Part shown: piece after piece, positions 6,206 through 14,110 of the stretch
Layout: each line of letters starts with the position of its first letter
Position numbering within the stretch: the first letter of the stretch is position 1
Source: an uncultured Lachnospiraceae bacterium
GTDB taxonomy: Bacteria > Bacillota > Clostridia > Lachnospirales > Lachnospiraceae
Direction of reading: 5' to 3'
Assembly (NCBI GenBank): GCA_910585075.1
Contig: CAJUED010000002.1
Location: 1-50,257, forward strand
DNA length: 50,257 nt
Notes under the pieces: model-generated
Told to the model about the DNA's origin: nothing
The model's database searches: none
The model's input: only the letters and a program-made list of their open reading frames with translations
Translations under genes and position numbers: made by a program

Positions 6206-8935
6206 TACTCTTTCCTCCTTATTTTCCCCATTCATATTATTATGAATGATATTCATGTTATTATTATCTGCACTCACAGTGCAAGCAATATTTTCCCCAT
6301 TCATGTTATTTACGCCGCTTACCGTATTTCCTGCGGTATTTACAGCATTTATAGTGCAGGCAGCATCAGCATTTGTCATATCAGAAAGATTGGCAGCATT
6401 AGAAGCATTTACAGTATTCGTCACATCAATCTCACTTTGTTCGGGCTCCTCCCCATGCTCCGCTTTAAAATTCCGAAGCCGAAGCGCATTCCCTACCACA
6501 AATAAACTGCTCAGGCTCATTGCGGCCGCTCCGAACATAGGATTTAGCTTAATGCCAAATAAAGGATACCACACTCCCGCCGCAAGGGGAATCCCTATTG
6601 TGTTATAGAAAAAGGCCCAGAACAGATTTTCTTTAATATTCCTGATCACCGCCCTGCTCAGCCTGATGGCTGTGATAGCGTCCGTCAGCCTGCTTTTCAT
6701 CAGAATAATATCGGCGCTGTCTATCGCCACATCCGTCCCTGCCCCAATGGCAATACCCACATCCGCCGCGGCAAGGGCCGGGGCATCGTTGATGCCGTCG
6801 CCAATCATGGCAACCTTTTTCCCTTCCTTCTGTAATCTTCTGATTTCCTTTTCCTTATCTTCCGGTAAGACCTCCGCAACTACCTGGTTAATATTAAGCT
6901 TCTTTTGAACCGCCTGTGCGGTGCGCTTATTATCTCCGGTCAGCATAACTACTTCTATTTTCATATTATGAAATTCTTCAATTGCTCTACCGGAGGACGC
7001 CTTGACCGTGTCCGCCACCGCTATGATTGCGGAAAACTTTCCATCTATGGCAAAAAGCAGAGGGGTTTTCCCATCTCCCGACAATTCGTCCACGGCGGCC
7101 TGTGACTCTGGCGGCATAGCGATACTGTTTTCTTCCATAAAGCCCTTGTTCCCGGCCAGACATTTTTGCCCGTTGCAAACACCTTTGACACCTTTTCCAA
7201 AAACCGCCTCAAAATCTGTCACATCCGGAACTGTCAGTCTCTTTTCCTGAGCCATGCTTACAATTGCTTCCGCAAGGGGATGCTCGCTGGGCTTTTCAAT
7301 AGCAGCTGCCATGGCCAGCATTTGCTCCGCATTTAAATCCTTTTCATAAGTAATTACATCTGTTACTTTTGGTTTTCCTTCCGTGATGGTTCCTGTTTTA
7401 TCCAAAACTACGGTATCTATATCTCTTGCAGACTGCAGGGCATCCCCCGATTTAATCAGGATACCGTTTTTAGCGCCCACACCGGTCCCCACCATAATTG
7501 CCACCGGGGTAGCAAGGCCCAACGCACAGGGACAGGAAATCACCAGCACTGCAATGGCGCTGGACATAGCCGCCTCAAAGCCGCCGCCCACAATCATCCA
7601 CACCACAAAGGTAAGCAATGCAATTCCCATGACAACAGGTACAAAAACACCCGCAATTTTATCTGCCATTTTCGCAATAGGCGCTTTGGAGGAGGATGCC
7701 TCCTCCACCAGACGGATAATCTGAGATAAAGTGGTATCCTCTCCCACCTTCACCGCTTTACAGATAAGGCGTCCGGCTTTATTCATGGTAGCTGATACCA
7801 CCGAATCTCCCGGCTGCTTTTCCACCGGAATGCTCTCCCCGGTAATTGCCGCCTCATTAATGCTGGAGGTTCCCTCTACCACAACACCGTCCGCCGGTAT
7901 AAGACTTCCCGGTTTTACCACAAACAGGTCGTCTTTCATAAGCTGCTCTGTGGGGATTTCTTTTTCTTCTCCGTTTTCCATAAGAAGAACAGCTGTTTTT
8001 GGCGATAAATCCATCAGTTTCTCAATGGCTTCGCTGGTCTTTCCTTTAGAACGGGTTTCCAGATACTTTCCCACCGTGATAAGCGCCAGAATCATACCGG
8101 CTGATTCAAAATATAAATCCGAGGCGTATCTGCCAACCAGCACAACATCCCCATGCCCCAGCCCGTAACCAATCCGGAAAATGGCAAAAATACCATATAC
8201 AAGAGCTGAGCCTGAGCCAATCGCAATCAGACTGTCCATGTTAGGACTTAAATGAAACAAAGTTTTAAATCCCGTCTGAAAATATTTTCGGTTTACATAA
8301 ATAATAGGCAGTGTCAGCAAAAACTGGGTAAAGGCAAAAGTAAGCGCATTCTCATTGCCATGGAACAGCCTCATAAACAGGTCGGGCACCGGAATATGCA
8401 GCCACATAAAAAACATATGGTGCATGGATACCACCATCAGCAGAATCATGAAAACAATTGAAATAGTCAATCTTGTCTTCATTTCCTTATTTTCTTTTTT
8501 TCCTTTAAGAGCCTCACGCCCGGCCGCGTCCCGGCCGCCCTCTCGGCTCCCTGTTCCGGCTCCATTATCGGTATGGCCATTATTCCGGGCGGAAGAATTC
8601 CCGCTTTGCCCTCCGCCTCCATGCTCCGTAAGGCTTGCCCCATACCCGGCCTTTTCCACTGCTTCTATGATTTTTTCTTCATCACAAAGGGTCTCGTCAT
8701 ATCCCACCTGCATACTGTTTGTGAGCAGATTTACTGTGACATCTTCCATACCGGGCAGCTTTTTCACACTTTTCTCCACATGGGAAGAACAAGCGGAACA
8801 AGTCATACCCGTCACCGCATATTTCTCTTTCCTCATAGTAATAAACATGTCTCCTTCCATAGCCCGCAAACTTTCATATATGCGCAGCATATATTGCGTA
8901 GGCACGAATTTGCCTGTGAAAAATTTATTTTTCAC
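5996..8935 (-). CDS. copA: Copper-exporting P1B-type ATPase with N- and C-terminal heavy-metal domains
   Basis: Cu(I)-exporting ATPase, about 979 aa, in the cytoplasmic membrane. In order: an N-terminal HMA domain with GMTCSACSSH; transmembrane helices; the actuator region; the metal-channel motif SCPCALG; the phosphorylation motif DKTGTITEGKP; the P1B SEHPLAEAI motif; the hinge GDGINDAPALAAADVGIAIG; final helices. A linker rich in Asn, Ala and Thr (about 90 residues) then leads to a second HMA domain with GMMCAHC. A C-terminal HMA is unusual for CopA. The start chosen is GTG 8935, with GGAGGA five bases upstream; ATG 8848 (GGAAGGAG just upstream) would remove a 29-residue leader. It lies 30 bp after csoR in the same operon. 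Confidence 0.96.
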   Translation of the reverse strand: MKNKFFTGKFVPTQYMLRIYESLRAMEGDMFITMRKEKYAVTGMTCSACSSHVEKSVKKLPGMEDVTVNLLTNSMQVGYDETLCDEEKIIEAVEKAGYGASLTEHGGGGQSGNSSARNNGHTDNGAGTGSREGGRDAAGREALKGKKENKEMKTRLTISIVFMILLMVVSMHHMFFMWLHIPVPDLFMRLFHGNENALTFAFTQFLLTLPIIYVNRKYFQTGFKTLFHLSPNMDSLIAIGSGSALVYGIFAIFRIGYGLGHGDVVLVGRYASDLYFESAGMILALITVGKYLETRSKGKTSEAIEKLMDLSPKTAVLLMENGEEKEIPTEQLMKDDLFVVKPGSLIPADGVVVEGTSSINEAAITGESIPVEKQPGDSVVSATMNKAGRLICKAVKVGEDTTLSQIIRLVEEASSSKAPIAKMADKIAGVFVPVVMGIALLTFVVWMIVGGGFEAAMSSAIAVLVISCPCALGLATPVAIMVGTGVGAKNGILIKSGDALQSARDIDTVVLDKTGTITEGKPKVTDVITYEKDLNAEQMLAMAAAIEKPSEHPLAEAIVSMAQEKRLTVPDVTDFEAVFGKGVKGVCNGQKCLAGNKGFMEENSIAMPPESQAAVDELSGDGKTPLLFAIDGKFSAIIAVADTVKASSGRAIEEFHNMKIEVVMLTGDNKRTAQAVQKKLNINQVVAEVLPEDKEKEIRRLQKEGKKVAMIGDGINDAPALAAADVGIAIGAGTDVAIDSADIILMKSRLTDAITAIRLSRAVIRNIKENLFWAFFYNTIGIPLAAGVWYPLFGIKLNPMFGAAAMSLSSLFVVGNALRLRNFKAEHGEEPEQSEIDVTNTVNASNAANLSDMTNADAACTINAVNTAGNTVSGVNNMNGENIACTVSADNNNMNIIHNNMNGENKEERVMEKTMTIEGMMCAHCTGRVQKALEALDGVKQVVMSLEEKSAKVTLEGEVSDDALKGAVTEAGYEVTEIK

Positions 8936-8965
8936 AGTACTCCTCCATACAACCTGCAAAAAATA

Positions 8966-9289
8966 TTATTTTAGCTTTTTGACCAGCTCCAAAGCTTCCT
9001 CCATAATCCCCTCGTTCCCATTCCTGACTTCTTCCACGACACAGGTTTCCATATGTTCCTTTAGAATAATATACCCAAATCCCTGTAAAGCACTCTCCAC
9101 CGCCGCAACCTGGGTCAGGATATCACCGCAGTAACGGTTTTCCTCCAGCATCCTGCTGATTCCGTTTAACTGTCCAATTATCCGGTTCAGCCTGTTTTGA
9201 AGCTGCTTTTCCTGGTTCTTACTTCTGGGCGTGTGCTTGGTATGACAGCAATTGCATCTGTTTTCTTCCATAAATCTGTTTTCTTCCAT
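8966..9289 (-). CDS. csoR: Copper-sensing transcriptional repressor CsoR
   Basis: CsoR/RcnR-family all-helical repressor, 107 aa. The Cu(I) ligand pattern C-x(n)-H-x3-C is present: Cys in RYCGDILTQ, then His and Cys in EHMETC. This matches CsoR rather than the nickel sensor RcnR. Two CsoR boxes upstream, one inside its own promoter, support copper-responsive autoregulation of csoR-copA. The first 12 residues are a duplication, MEENRF then MEENRC, made by an 18-bp tandem repeat that duplicates the start codon; translation could begin at 9289 or 9271. GAGGG lies upstream of the first ATG. An N-terminal CNCC cluster after the duplication might add metal-binding residues. Confidence 0.95.
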   Translation of the reverse strand: MEENRFMEENRCNCCHTKHTPRSKNQEKQLQNRLNRIIGQLNGISRMLEENRYCGDILTQVAAVESALQGFGYIILKEHMETCVVEEVRNGNEGIMEEALELVKKLK

Positions 9290-9384
9290 AAATTCCCTCT
9301 TTCATATTTATAATGAACCATCCCGCAACAAACTACGGGGAATTGGATCCATGAAGAATTGAAAATCTCCATTCTTTCAATTTA

Positions 9385-9399
9385 TACCCCACCCGGGTA
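9385..9399. promoter_or_regulatory. CsoR box 2 (downstream of promoter)
   Basis: TACCCCACCCGGGTA matches the CsoR operator form TACCC...GGGTA. It lies just downstream of the predicted csoR transcription start, where bound repressor would act as a second block. Confidence 0.75.
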
Positions 9400-9413
9400 T
9401 TATCTTCAGGTTT

Positions 9414-9442
9414 ATAATATACCCCATAGGGGTATTTGTCAA
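9414..9442 (-). promoter_or_regulatory. csoR-copA promoter containing CsoR box 1
   Basis: On the minus strand, -35 TTGACA (9437-9442) and -10 TATTAT (9414-9419) are separated by exactly 17 bp. The spacer is almost filled by the palindrome TACCCCATAGGGGTA (9420-9434), a near-perfect CsoR operator. Repression without copper and release with Cu(I) is the established CsoR mechanism. Confidence 0.92.
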
Positions 9443-9460
9443 CACAAAATTTATCCCAAA

Positions 9461-9515
9461 AAGAAATAACTTATGTCACCACATATTCCAAGTGTAATGA
9501 CATAAGTTATTTCTT
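9461..9515. repeat. Perfect 18-bp inverted repeat, possible terminator of the Nudix operon
   Basis: AAGAAATAACTTATGTCA (9461-9478) and its exact complement (9498-9515) flank a 19-base loop. On the minus strand it follows the Nudix gene and is trailed by TTTTT, so it may end that operon. The stem is AT-rich and longer than usual for a terminator, so it could instead be a dispersed palindromic element. Confidence 0.7.
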
Positions 9516-9615
9516 ACTATTATATCTGTTATTTATAATTTCATGTTTCTCACGTTAAATATTCCGGCTCTCCTGTCCATATGTTACTTTTCGCAGATTA
9601 GCCGTCAAAACTTTA

Positions 9616-10101
9616 TCAAAGCGGCAGTTCTTTTCCATCCACCGACGCCTCATACAGGCGGTAATCCTTATCATAGCAAAGCTTCATAGAAAAAAACGGC
9701 GCTTCTTTTCTAAGCAGCTCGAAAAATAAAAGGTCCCCTTTCCACAGGTTCAGGCTCTCGATTTTGTCTTTATCAACCCACTCCAGCTTTCCCTCATCGC
9801 AGTCAGTGAGCTTCCCCTGAAAGCCATCCGCCGTATAAAGGCACATATATTCGGCCGGGTATCCCTCGAAGCAAAAGGTCACAATCCCTCTGAACCGATA
9901 GGAGGTAAGAGTAAGGCCTGTCTCCTCCTTCACCTCACGCAGAAGGCATTCCTCAGGACTTTCATTTTCCTCAAAATGTCCTCCCACTCCTATCCATTTA
10001 TCCTTATTTACATCTGCTTTTTTCGCGATTCTGTGCAGCATCAGGTACTGGTTATCCCTCTCTATGTAGCACAGCGTTGTCAGTTTGCTTTTCGCGCTCA
10101 T
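9616..10101 (-). CDS. Nudix hydrolase (MutT/8-oxo-dGTP diphosphatase-like)
   Basis: Nudix pyrophosphohydrolase of 161 aa. The Nudix box starts at GGHFEENESPEECLLREV and runs into KEETGL, with the RExxEE-type metal-binding Glu residues intact. It is similar in layout to Gram-positive 8-oxo-dGTP diphosphatases (LCYIERDNQYLMLHRI near the N-terminus), a nucleotide-pool cleaning role, but substrate cannot be set from sequence. The ATG overlaps the yqeY stop codon by four bases, so the two are translationally coupled. It is the last gene of the comEC-holA-yqeY run, with a long inverted repeat about 100 bp downstream. Confidence 0.88.
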   Translation of the reverse strand: MSAKSKLTTLCYIERDNQYLMLHRIAKKADVNKDKWIGVGGHFEENESPEECLLREVKEETGLTLTSYRFRGIVTFCFEGYPAEYMCLYTADGFQGKLTDCDEGKLEWVDKDKIESLNLWKGDLLFFELLRKEAPFFSMKLCYDKDYRLYEASVDGKELPL

Positions 10102-10544
10102 CCAAGCATTTCTCCTACAATCTTATTTACCAGGCTTCCGTCCGCCCGGCCCTTTACCTTCGGCATCAGCTCCTTCATCACTTTCCCCTTATCCTTTCCG
10201 GTAGGCTGTGTGATGCCAAGGCTGTCGAGAACCTCCTTTACCTGGGCGCGAATCTCATCCTCTCCCATCTCCTCAGGGGCAAATTCCTGATAAACGGCAA
10301 GGCGCTTCTCGCATGCTTCCTTAATATCCGTTCTGTCGGCGGGCGCTAACTCCATGGTTTCCTTGGTCTGCTTGATTTCCTTTTTGACTACCTCAAATTC
10401 CTCGGCCTCGGTCAGGTCAGCCCGTTTATCAATGGCCTTATTTTTCAGGGCGGAAAGCAGCATGGAAAGGGCGTCCTTCCTGTCCTTATCCCTGTTTTTC
10501 ATAGCTTCCATCATTTTTGAACGCACATCTTCAATCATACTCAT
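10098..10544 (-). CDS. yqeY: GatB/YqeY domain protein
   Basis: Small cytoplasmic protein of 148 aa of the GatB/YqeY family (PF09424), related to the tail domain of the GatB amidotransferase subunit, which helps tRNA recognition. The stand-alone proteins have no settled function. Features seen: an N-terminal helical stretch (SKMMEAMKNRDKDRKDALSML), LTEAEEFEVVKKEIKQ, and a C-terminal VMKELMPKVKGRADGSLVNKIV motif typical of the family. The start is ATG 10544, with GGAGG at 10553-10557 eight bases upstream; a longer frame to 10565 lacks a site. The stop overlaps the Nudix gene start. Confidence 0.93.
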   Translation of the reverse strand: MSMIEDVRSKMMEAMKNRDKDRKDALSMLLSALKNKAIDKRADLTEAEEFEVVKKEIKQTKETMELAPADRTDIKEACEKRLAVYQEFAPEEMGEDEIRAQVKEVLDSLGITQPTGKDKGKVMKELMPKVKGRADGSLVNKIVGEMLG

Positions 10545-10766
10545 TTTTATTTCCTCCATATTCAAATATTTATATCAGCCCGGCGCTTCTGATATCCCGT
10601 ATCTCCTTCCTTATGCCAATATAGCTCTATTTTCCCAATAACACAGGGCAAAAGTCTCCGCACAGCCTGCAGCATCCGCGTTTTTTGTCCTGCGCCGCTC
10701 GGAAAATATTCTCGAAACTTATGCCTACCCCATTCGTCAGGCGCCTTTATATTGTTGCTTTCCGTT

Positions 10767-11747
10767 TCACGCCTGGCTGCTGTACTTTACAATCAGCATC
10801 TCCACGCTGATATTATCGTTCATCTTACCTGTCTTAACCGCTTCCTCGGCGGCCACACACTCCTCAACAGCCTCCCGCAGCCGTGCCGTGTCAAAAGAGG
10901 CGGCCTGGGTCACATACTTGCCTGCAATAAATCCCGGCAGTCCCACCTTCTCGCCAATGGCCTTATTCTGATACCCTTTTCCCCGAAGCTCCTTTACCTG
11001 TAACAACAGATTAAATTGTCTGGCAATCAAAAATAAAATTCTCATAGGCGGCTCTTTTTGTGCCAAAAGCTCATAGTAAAGGGTCAAAGCCCGCTTTTGC
11101 TTTTTGTCCGCAATGGCGCTTACCATATCAAAAATATGGTTTCCTATCCTTTTGGTACAGATTTCTTCAATATCTTCCTCCGCAATCACATCCTTATCAA
11201 GGCAGTAGCAAAAAAGCTTCTCTGTCTCCTTGCGTATATTTTCCATATCCGTGCCTGTTTTTTCCAGAAGGAATTGGAGCGCGGGGCCTGATATTTTCTT
11301 GTTTTCCTTCTTAATCATCCCAAGAATCCACCGTTTCAGGGTAGCCTCATCCTGAATGGCAAACTCCACGGCGCAGCCCTTGGATGATGCGGTCTTATAA
11401 AGCCGGCTCCTTTTATCCACCTGCGTTTCCACAAATACAAAATACGACGTCTGGGCCGGGTTTGCAAGATACGCGGCAAGTTCTTCCCCACCGCTCTTGA
11501 AAAGTCCGCTGTTTTCTAATATAAGAAGCCTTCGCTCGGCAAAAAAGGGAAGCGTTTCCGCCTGGTCGATAATCTGACCTATGGAAATATCTTTTCCCTC
11601 ATAGTAATGATAATTCATATTGTCATCACCAATGATAGCCTCTTTCAATTTGTCCCGATACTGTCTCCTTAAGTATCCTTCCTCGCCATATAAAAGATAA
11701 ATCTGGCCAAACTGCCCTGTTTTTATATCCTGAATCAATCGCTGCAT
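10767..11747 (-). CDS. holA: DNA polymerase III delta subunit
   Basis: Clamp-loader delta subunit, 326 aa, that opens the sliding clamp during replication. The N-terminus QIYLLYGEEGYLRRQYRDKL and the ALTLYYELLAQKEPPMRILFLIARQFNLLLQV segment are characteristic of Gram-positive HolA (YqeN). The domain order (AAA-like N-terminal, lid, C-terminal collar helices) fits its length. In many Firmicutes holA follows comEC, as here; the 106 bp gap to comEC has no clear terminator. The rpsT gene often found beside holA is not present. The 222 bp between holA and yqeY hold no gene that I can see. Confidence 0.95.
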   Translation of the reverse strand: MQRLIQDIKTGQFGQIYLLYGEEGYLRRQYRDKLKEAIIGDDNMNYHYYEGKDISIGQIIDQAETLPFFAERRLLILENSGLFKSGGEELAAYLANPAQTSYFVFVETQVDKRSRLYKTASSKGCAVEFAIQDEATLKRWILGMIKKENKKISGPALQFLLEKTGTDMENIRKETEKLFCYCLDKDVIAEEDIEEICTKRIGNHIFDMVSAIADKKQKRALTLYYELLAQKEPPMRILFLIARQFNLLLQVKELRGKGYQNKAIGEKVGLPGFIAGKYVTQAASFDTARLREAVEECVAAEEAVKTGKMNDNISVEMLIVKYSSQA

Positions 11748-11853
11748 CTTTCCCCTGCCTCACCCCCTTGCAGATAAAATTTGATAAAACTGTTACAAGT
11801 ATACCACAAACCCTCTCATTATTCATTGAAAAACTTTTCTACGAAAAAATTTT

Positions 11854-14097
11854 CTATGAAAAACTTTCTATTTGCATTTTTCTTCCGTTTGTAACAAAGG
11901 TAACGGCTCCTGTCTCATAGGTTATCAATATTTTCGTATTATGTTCCTCTAATCTTTTAAGGAGCTCGCTGTGGGGATGCCCGTAGGAATTATTTTCCCC
12001 GCAGGATATCACCCCATAGGCCGGCGGACAGCTGTCCAGAAATTCCCAAGGCGTAGAGCCCCTTGAGCCATGATGAGCGGCCTTTAATACCGTAATTCCT
12101 CCCAAGTCCCCTTGGTTTTGCAAAAACCGCATCATATCTTTCTCCCCCTCACCTTCCACGTCACCGGTCAGCACACTCGTAAAATTTCCATAAGTCAGCT
12201 TCAGCACAACAGAATATTCATTGGCTTCCCCATTTTCATAGGCCAAAGAAGGATGCAGGCAGCTAAGGTTAAGCCTGCCGTCGGAAATTTTCTGTCCTCT
12301 GCTTATGTAAGATACTTTAATCCCAGCCTTTTCCGCCATCTGCTCCAGCTCCTGATAGGCCTCGCTTTTTACTCCCTGTGCAATGTCAGGCAGTATCAGA
12401 TTTTGAATTCTTATTCCTTCCAAAGCCCCTTCCTCCATCAACTCCTTAATTCCATTACAGTGATCCTTGTCCGGGTGGGTCACAAACACAGCCTCCAGCC
12501 GGGAAACCCCCTGATATTGCAAAAATGGGATAATCCGGTTTGTTCCCGGATTTTTTACGGAGGAACTTCCTCCATCCACCAAATAGCAATTTCCCCCTGC
12601 ATTTTCAATATAAATACAATCTCCCTGTCCAACATCCAAAAAAGTGAGCTCAAGCTGCACCCTTGGATGCACCAGTAAAACCGCCACAGCCAACGCAGCA
12701 ATTCCCCATCTCGAAGCCATTCGAAACTTATTTTCCCTTTTTATACACAGCTTCTTTCCCCTTATTATAACAAACGTTATTAGTATCAAATAAATAACCA
12801 TCTGCCACACCAATGGCCTGCCTGGCGTCATGAGCCTGCCCGGCAGGCGGTCACAAAGGCCGCAGGCTCCTTCATACGCCATCAAAATTATTTTGACCAA
12901 AACCGCAAAGGGCGCTGTCAAAAACGGACACAAAAGCCCAAACAACAGAATCAAAAGCCCCGCCCCCATCAGAAAGCTCATAAGCGGGATGACAAAAAGA
13001 TTTAAAATAACGGAATATACCGGAAACTGATAATAGAACCACAGATAAATCGGCAAAGTAACCACCGCCACCCCAAGACCGCTTACAATCCCTCTTACCA
13101 CAGGGCGTAAGAGGGGATACCGAAAATCATCCGTCCCTCTTTCCTCTGTAAGCGCTGGCAGTACCAGGCCAATCCCAAGAACACATCCAAAGGAAAACAC
13201 AAAACCGCTGTGGTAAAGATAGAGAGGCTGCTCCAGCAAAATCAAAACTGCCGCTACCCCCAAGGCCGTCAGCATATCATAAGTACGCCTTGCAAATACC
13301 GCCCCCATGCGCAGACAAAACATTAAAACCGCCCGCACTGCCGACACGGAAAACCCCGTCATGACACAGTAAAAAATCATAAACGTCATGGATACGCCCG
13401 CCGAAACCCGCATAGATATGCCGCATTTTCGAAGCAGACCGTATAACCCCATTCCAAGCATGGAAATATGCAGACCGGAAATCGCCAGAATATGCGCAAT
13501 CCCATTCCTCTGATAAAGAGACTTCAGCTCCTTGTCAAGACCGCTCTTTTCTCCTAACAGCATGGTCTGCATCACAGCCGCCTCCTTAGCCGGAAGATTC
13601 TCCTCAAGCACACCACAAAGGAAACCTCTGACCTTATAGGCCATTTCCGTTACTCTATTATATTTTGTTGTTTTTGCCAGAATTTTCGCCTGACTTAGGC
13701 GATAAGAAATTCCAGAAATCTGATAAAAAGAATATGCATCAAACTGCCCCGGATTCGAGGCCCTCTCAAACTGTGACAGCTTTCCCGAAAGCCGCACCAC
13801 ACTACCCATTTCCGGTTCCGCCTCACCGGGTTTTAAATAACATAACACCTTTTCTCCCAGCGGACCCGTATTCAATTCATGCGTAACATCAGTTTTTTCA
13901 TGAACAAGTCCCAGATATAACACCAGTTCTTTTTCTTCCTGCCCGGCAGCTTCTTTCTTATAAACCTTCCCTGTAACAGTCACCACATCCCCCTGATACC
14001 CTCCATAATCCACATAAGGCGCAGGCTTCATATGCACCATCACAAACAAAAAAGCTACAACCACCAGACAGGCCGCCCCAAGCGGCCGTCTCCTCAT
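11854..14097 (-). CDS. comEC: DNA internalization channel / ComEC-Rec2 family protein
   Basis: Polytopic membrane protein of 747 aa that forms the channel for single-stranded DNA uptake. Order: N-terminal DUF4131-type region with a membrane helix; the Competence transmembrane domain (from about 175; LLGEKSGLDKEL and ILAISGLHISMLGMGLYGLL); a C-terminal metallo-beta-lactamase-like domain from about 490 with FLDVGQGDCIYI and VTHPDKDHCNGI, the latter in place of HxHxDH. ATG 14097 is chosen because GGAGGGG ends a few bases upstream; the longer frame to 14139 would overlap the upstream gene and lacks a site. It is 13 bp after the GerMN gene and part of the comEA-to-Nudix run. Whether the host is naturally competent is unknown. 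Confidence 0.95.
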   Translation of the reverse strand: MRRRPLGAACLVVVAFLFVMVHMKPAPYVDYGGYQGDVVTVTGKVYKKEAAGQEEKELVLYLGLVHEKTDVTHELNTGPLGEKVLCYLKPGEAEPEMGSVVRLSGKLSQFERASNPGQFDAYSFYQISGISYRLSQAKILAKTTKYNRVTEMAYKVRGFLCGVLEENLPAKEAAVMQTMLLGEKSGLDKELKSLYQRNGIAHILAISGLHISMLGMGLYGLLRKCGISMRVSAGVSMTFMIFYCVMTGFSVSAVRAVLMFCLRMGAVFARRTYDMLTALGVAAVLILLEQPLYLYHSGFVFSFGCVLGIGLVLPALTEERGTDDFRYPLLRPVVRGIVSGLGVAVVTLPIYLWFYYQFPVYSVILNLFVIPLMSFLMGAGLLILLFGLLCPFLTAPFAVLVKIILMAYEGACGLCDRLPGRLMTPGRPLVWQMVIYLILITFVIIRGKKLCIKRENKFRMASRWGIAALAVAVLLVHPRVQLELTFLDVGQGDCIYIENAGGNCYLVDGGSSSVKNPGTNRIIPFLQYQGVSRLEAVFVTHPDKDHCNGIKELMEEGALEGIRIQNLILPDIAQGVKSEAYQELEQMAEKAGIKVSYISRGQKISDGRLNLSCLHPSLAYENGEANEYSVVLKLTYGNFTSVLTGDVEGEGEKDMMRFLQNQGDLGGITVLKAAHHGSRGSTPWEFLDSCPPAYGVISCGENNSYGHPHSELLKRLEEHNTKILITYETGAVTFVTNGRKMQIESFS

Positions 14098-14110
14098 ATA
14101 ACCCCTCCAA

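Noticed and set aside
8355..9134. 259-codon plus-strand frame over copA and csoR
   Set aside because: Low-information Ser/Pro/Phe composition and opposite to clear copper genes; an antisense shadow.
10566..10766. Possible rpsT (ribosomal protein S20) near holA
   Set aside because: Neither strand holds a frame of suitable length or the Lys/Arg-rich composition of S20.
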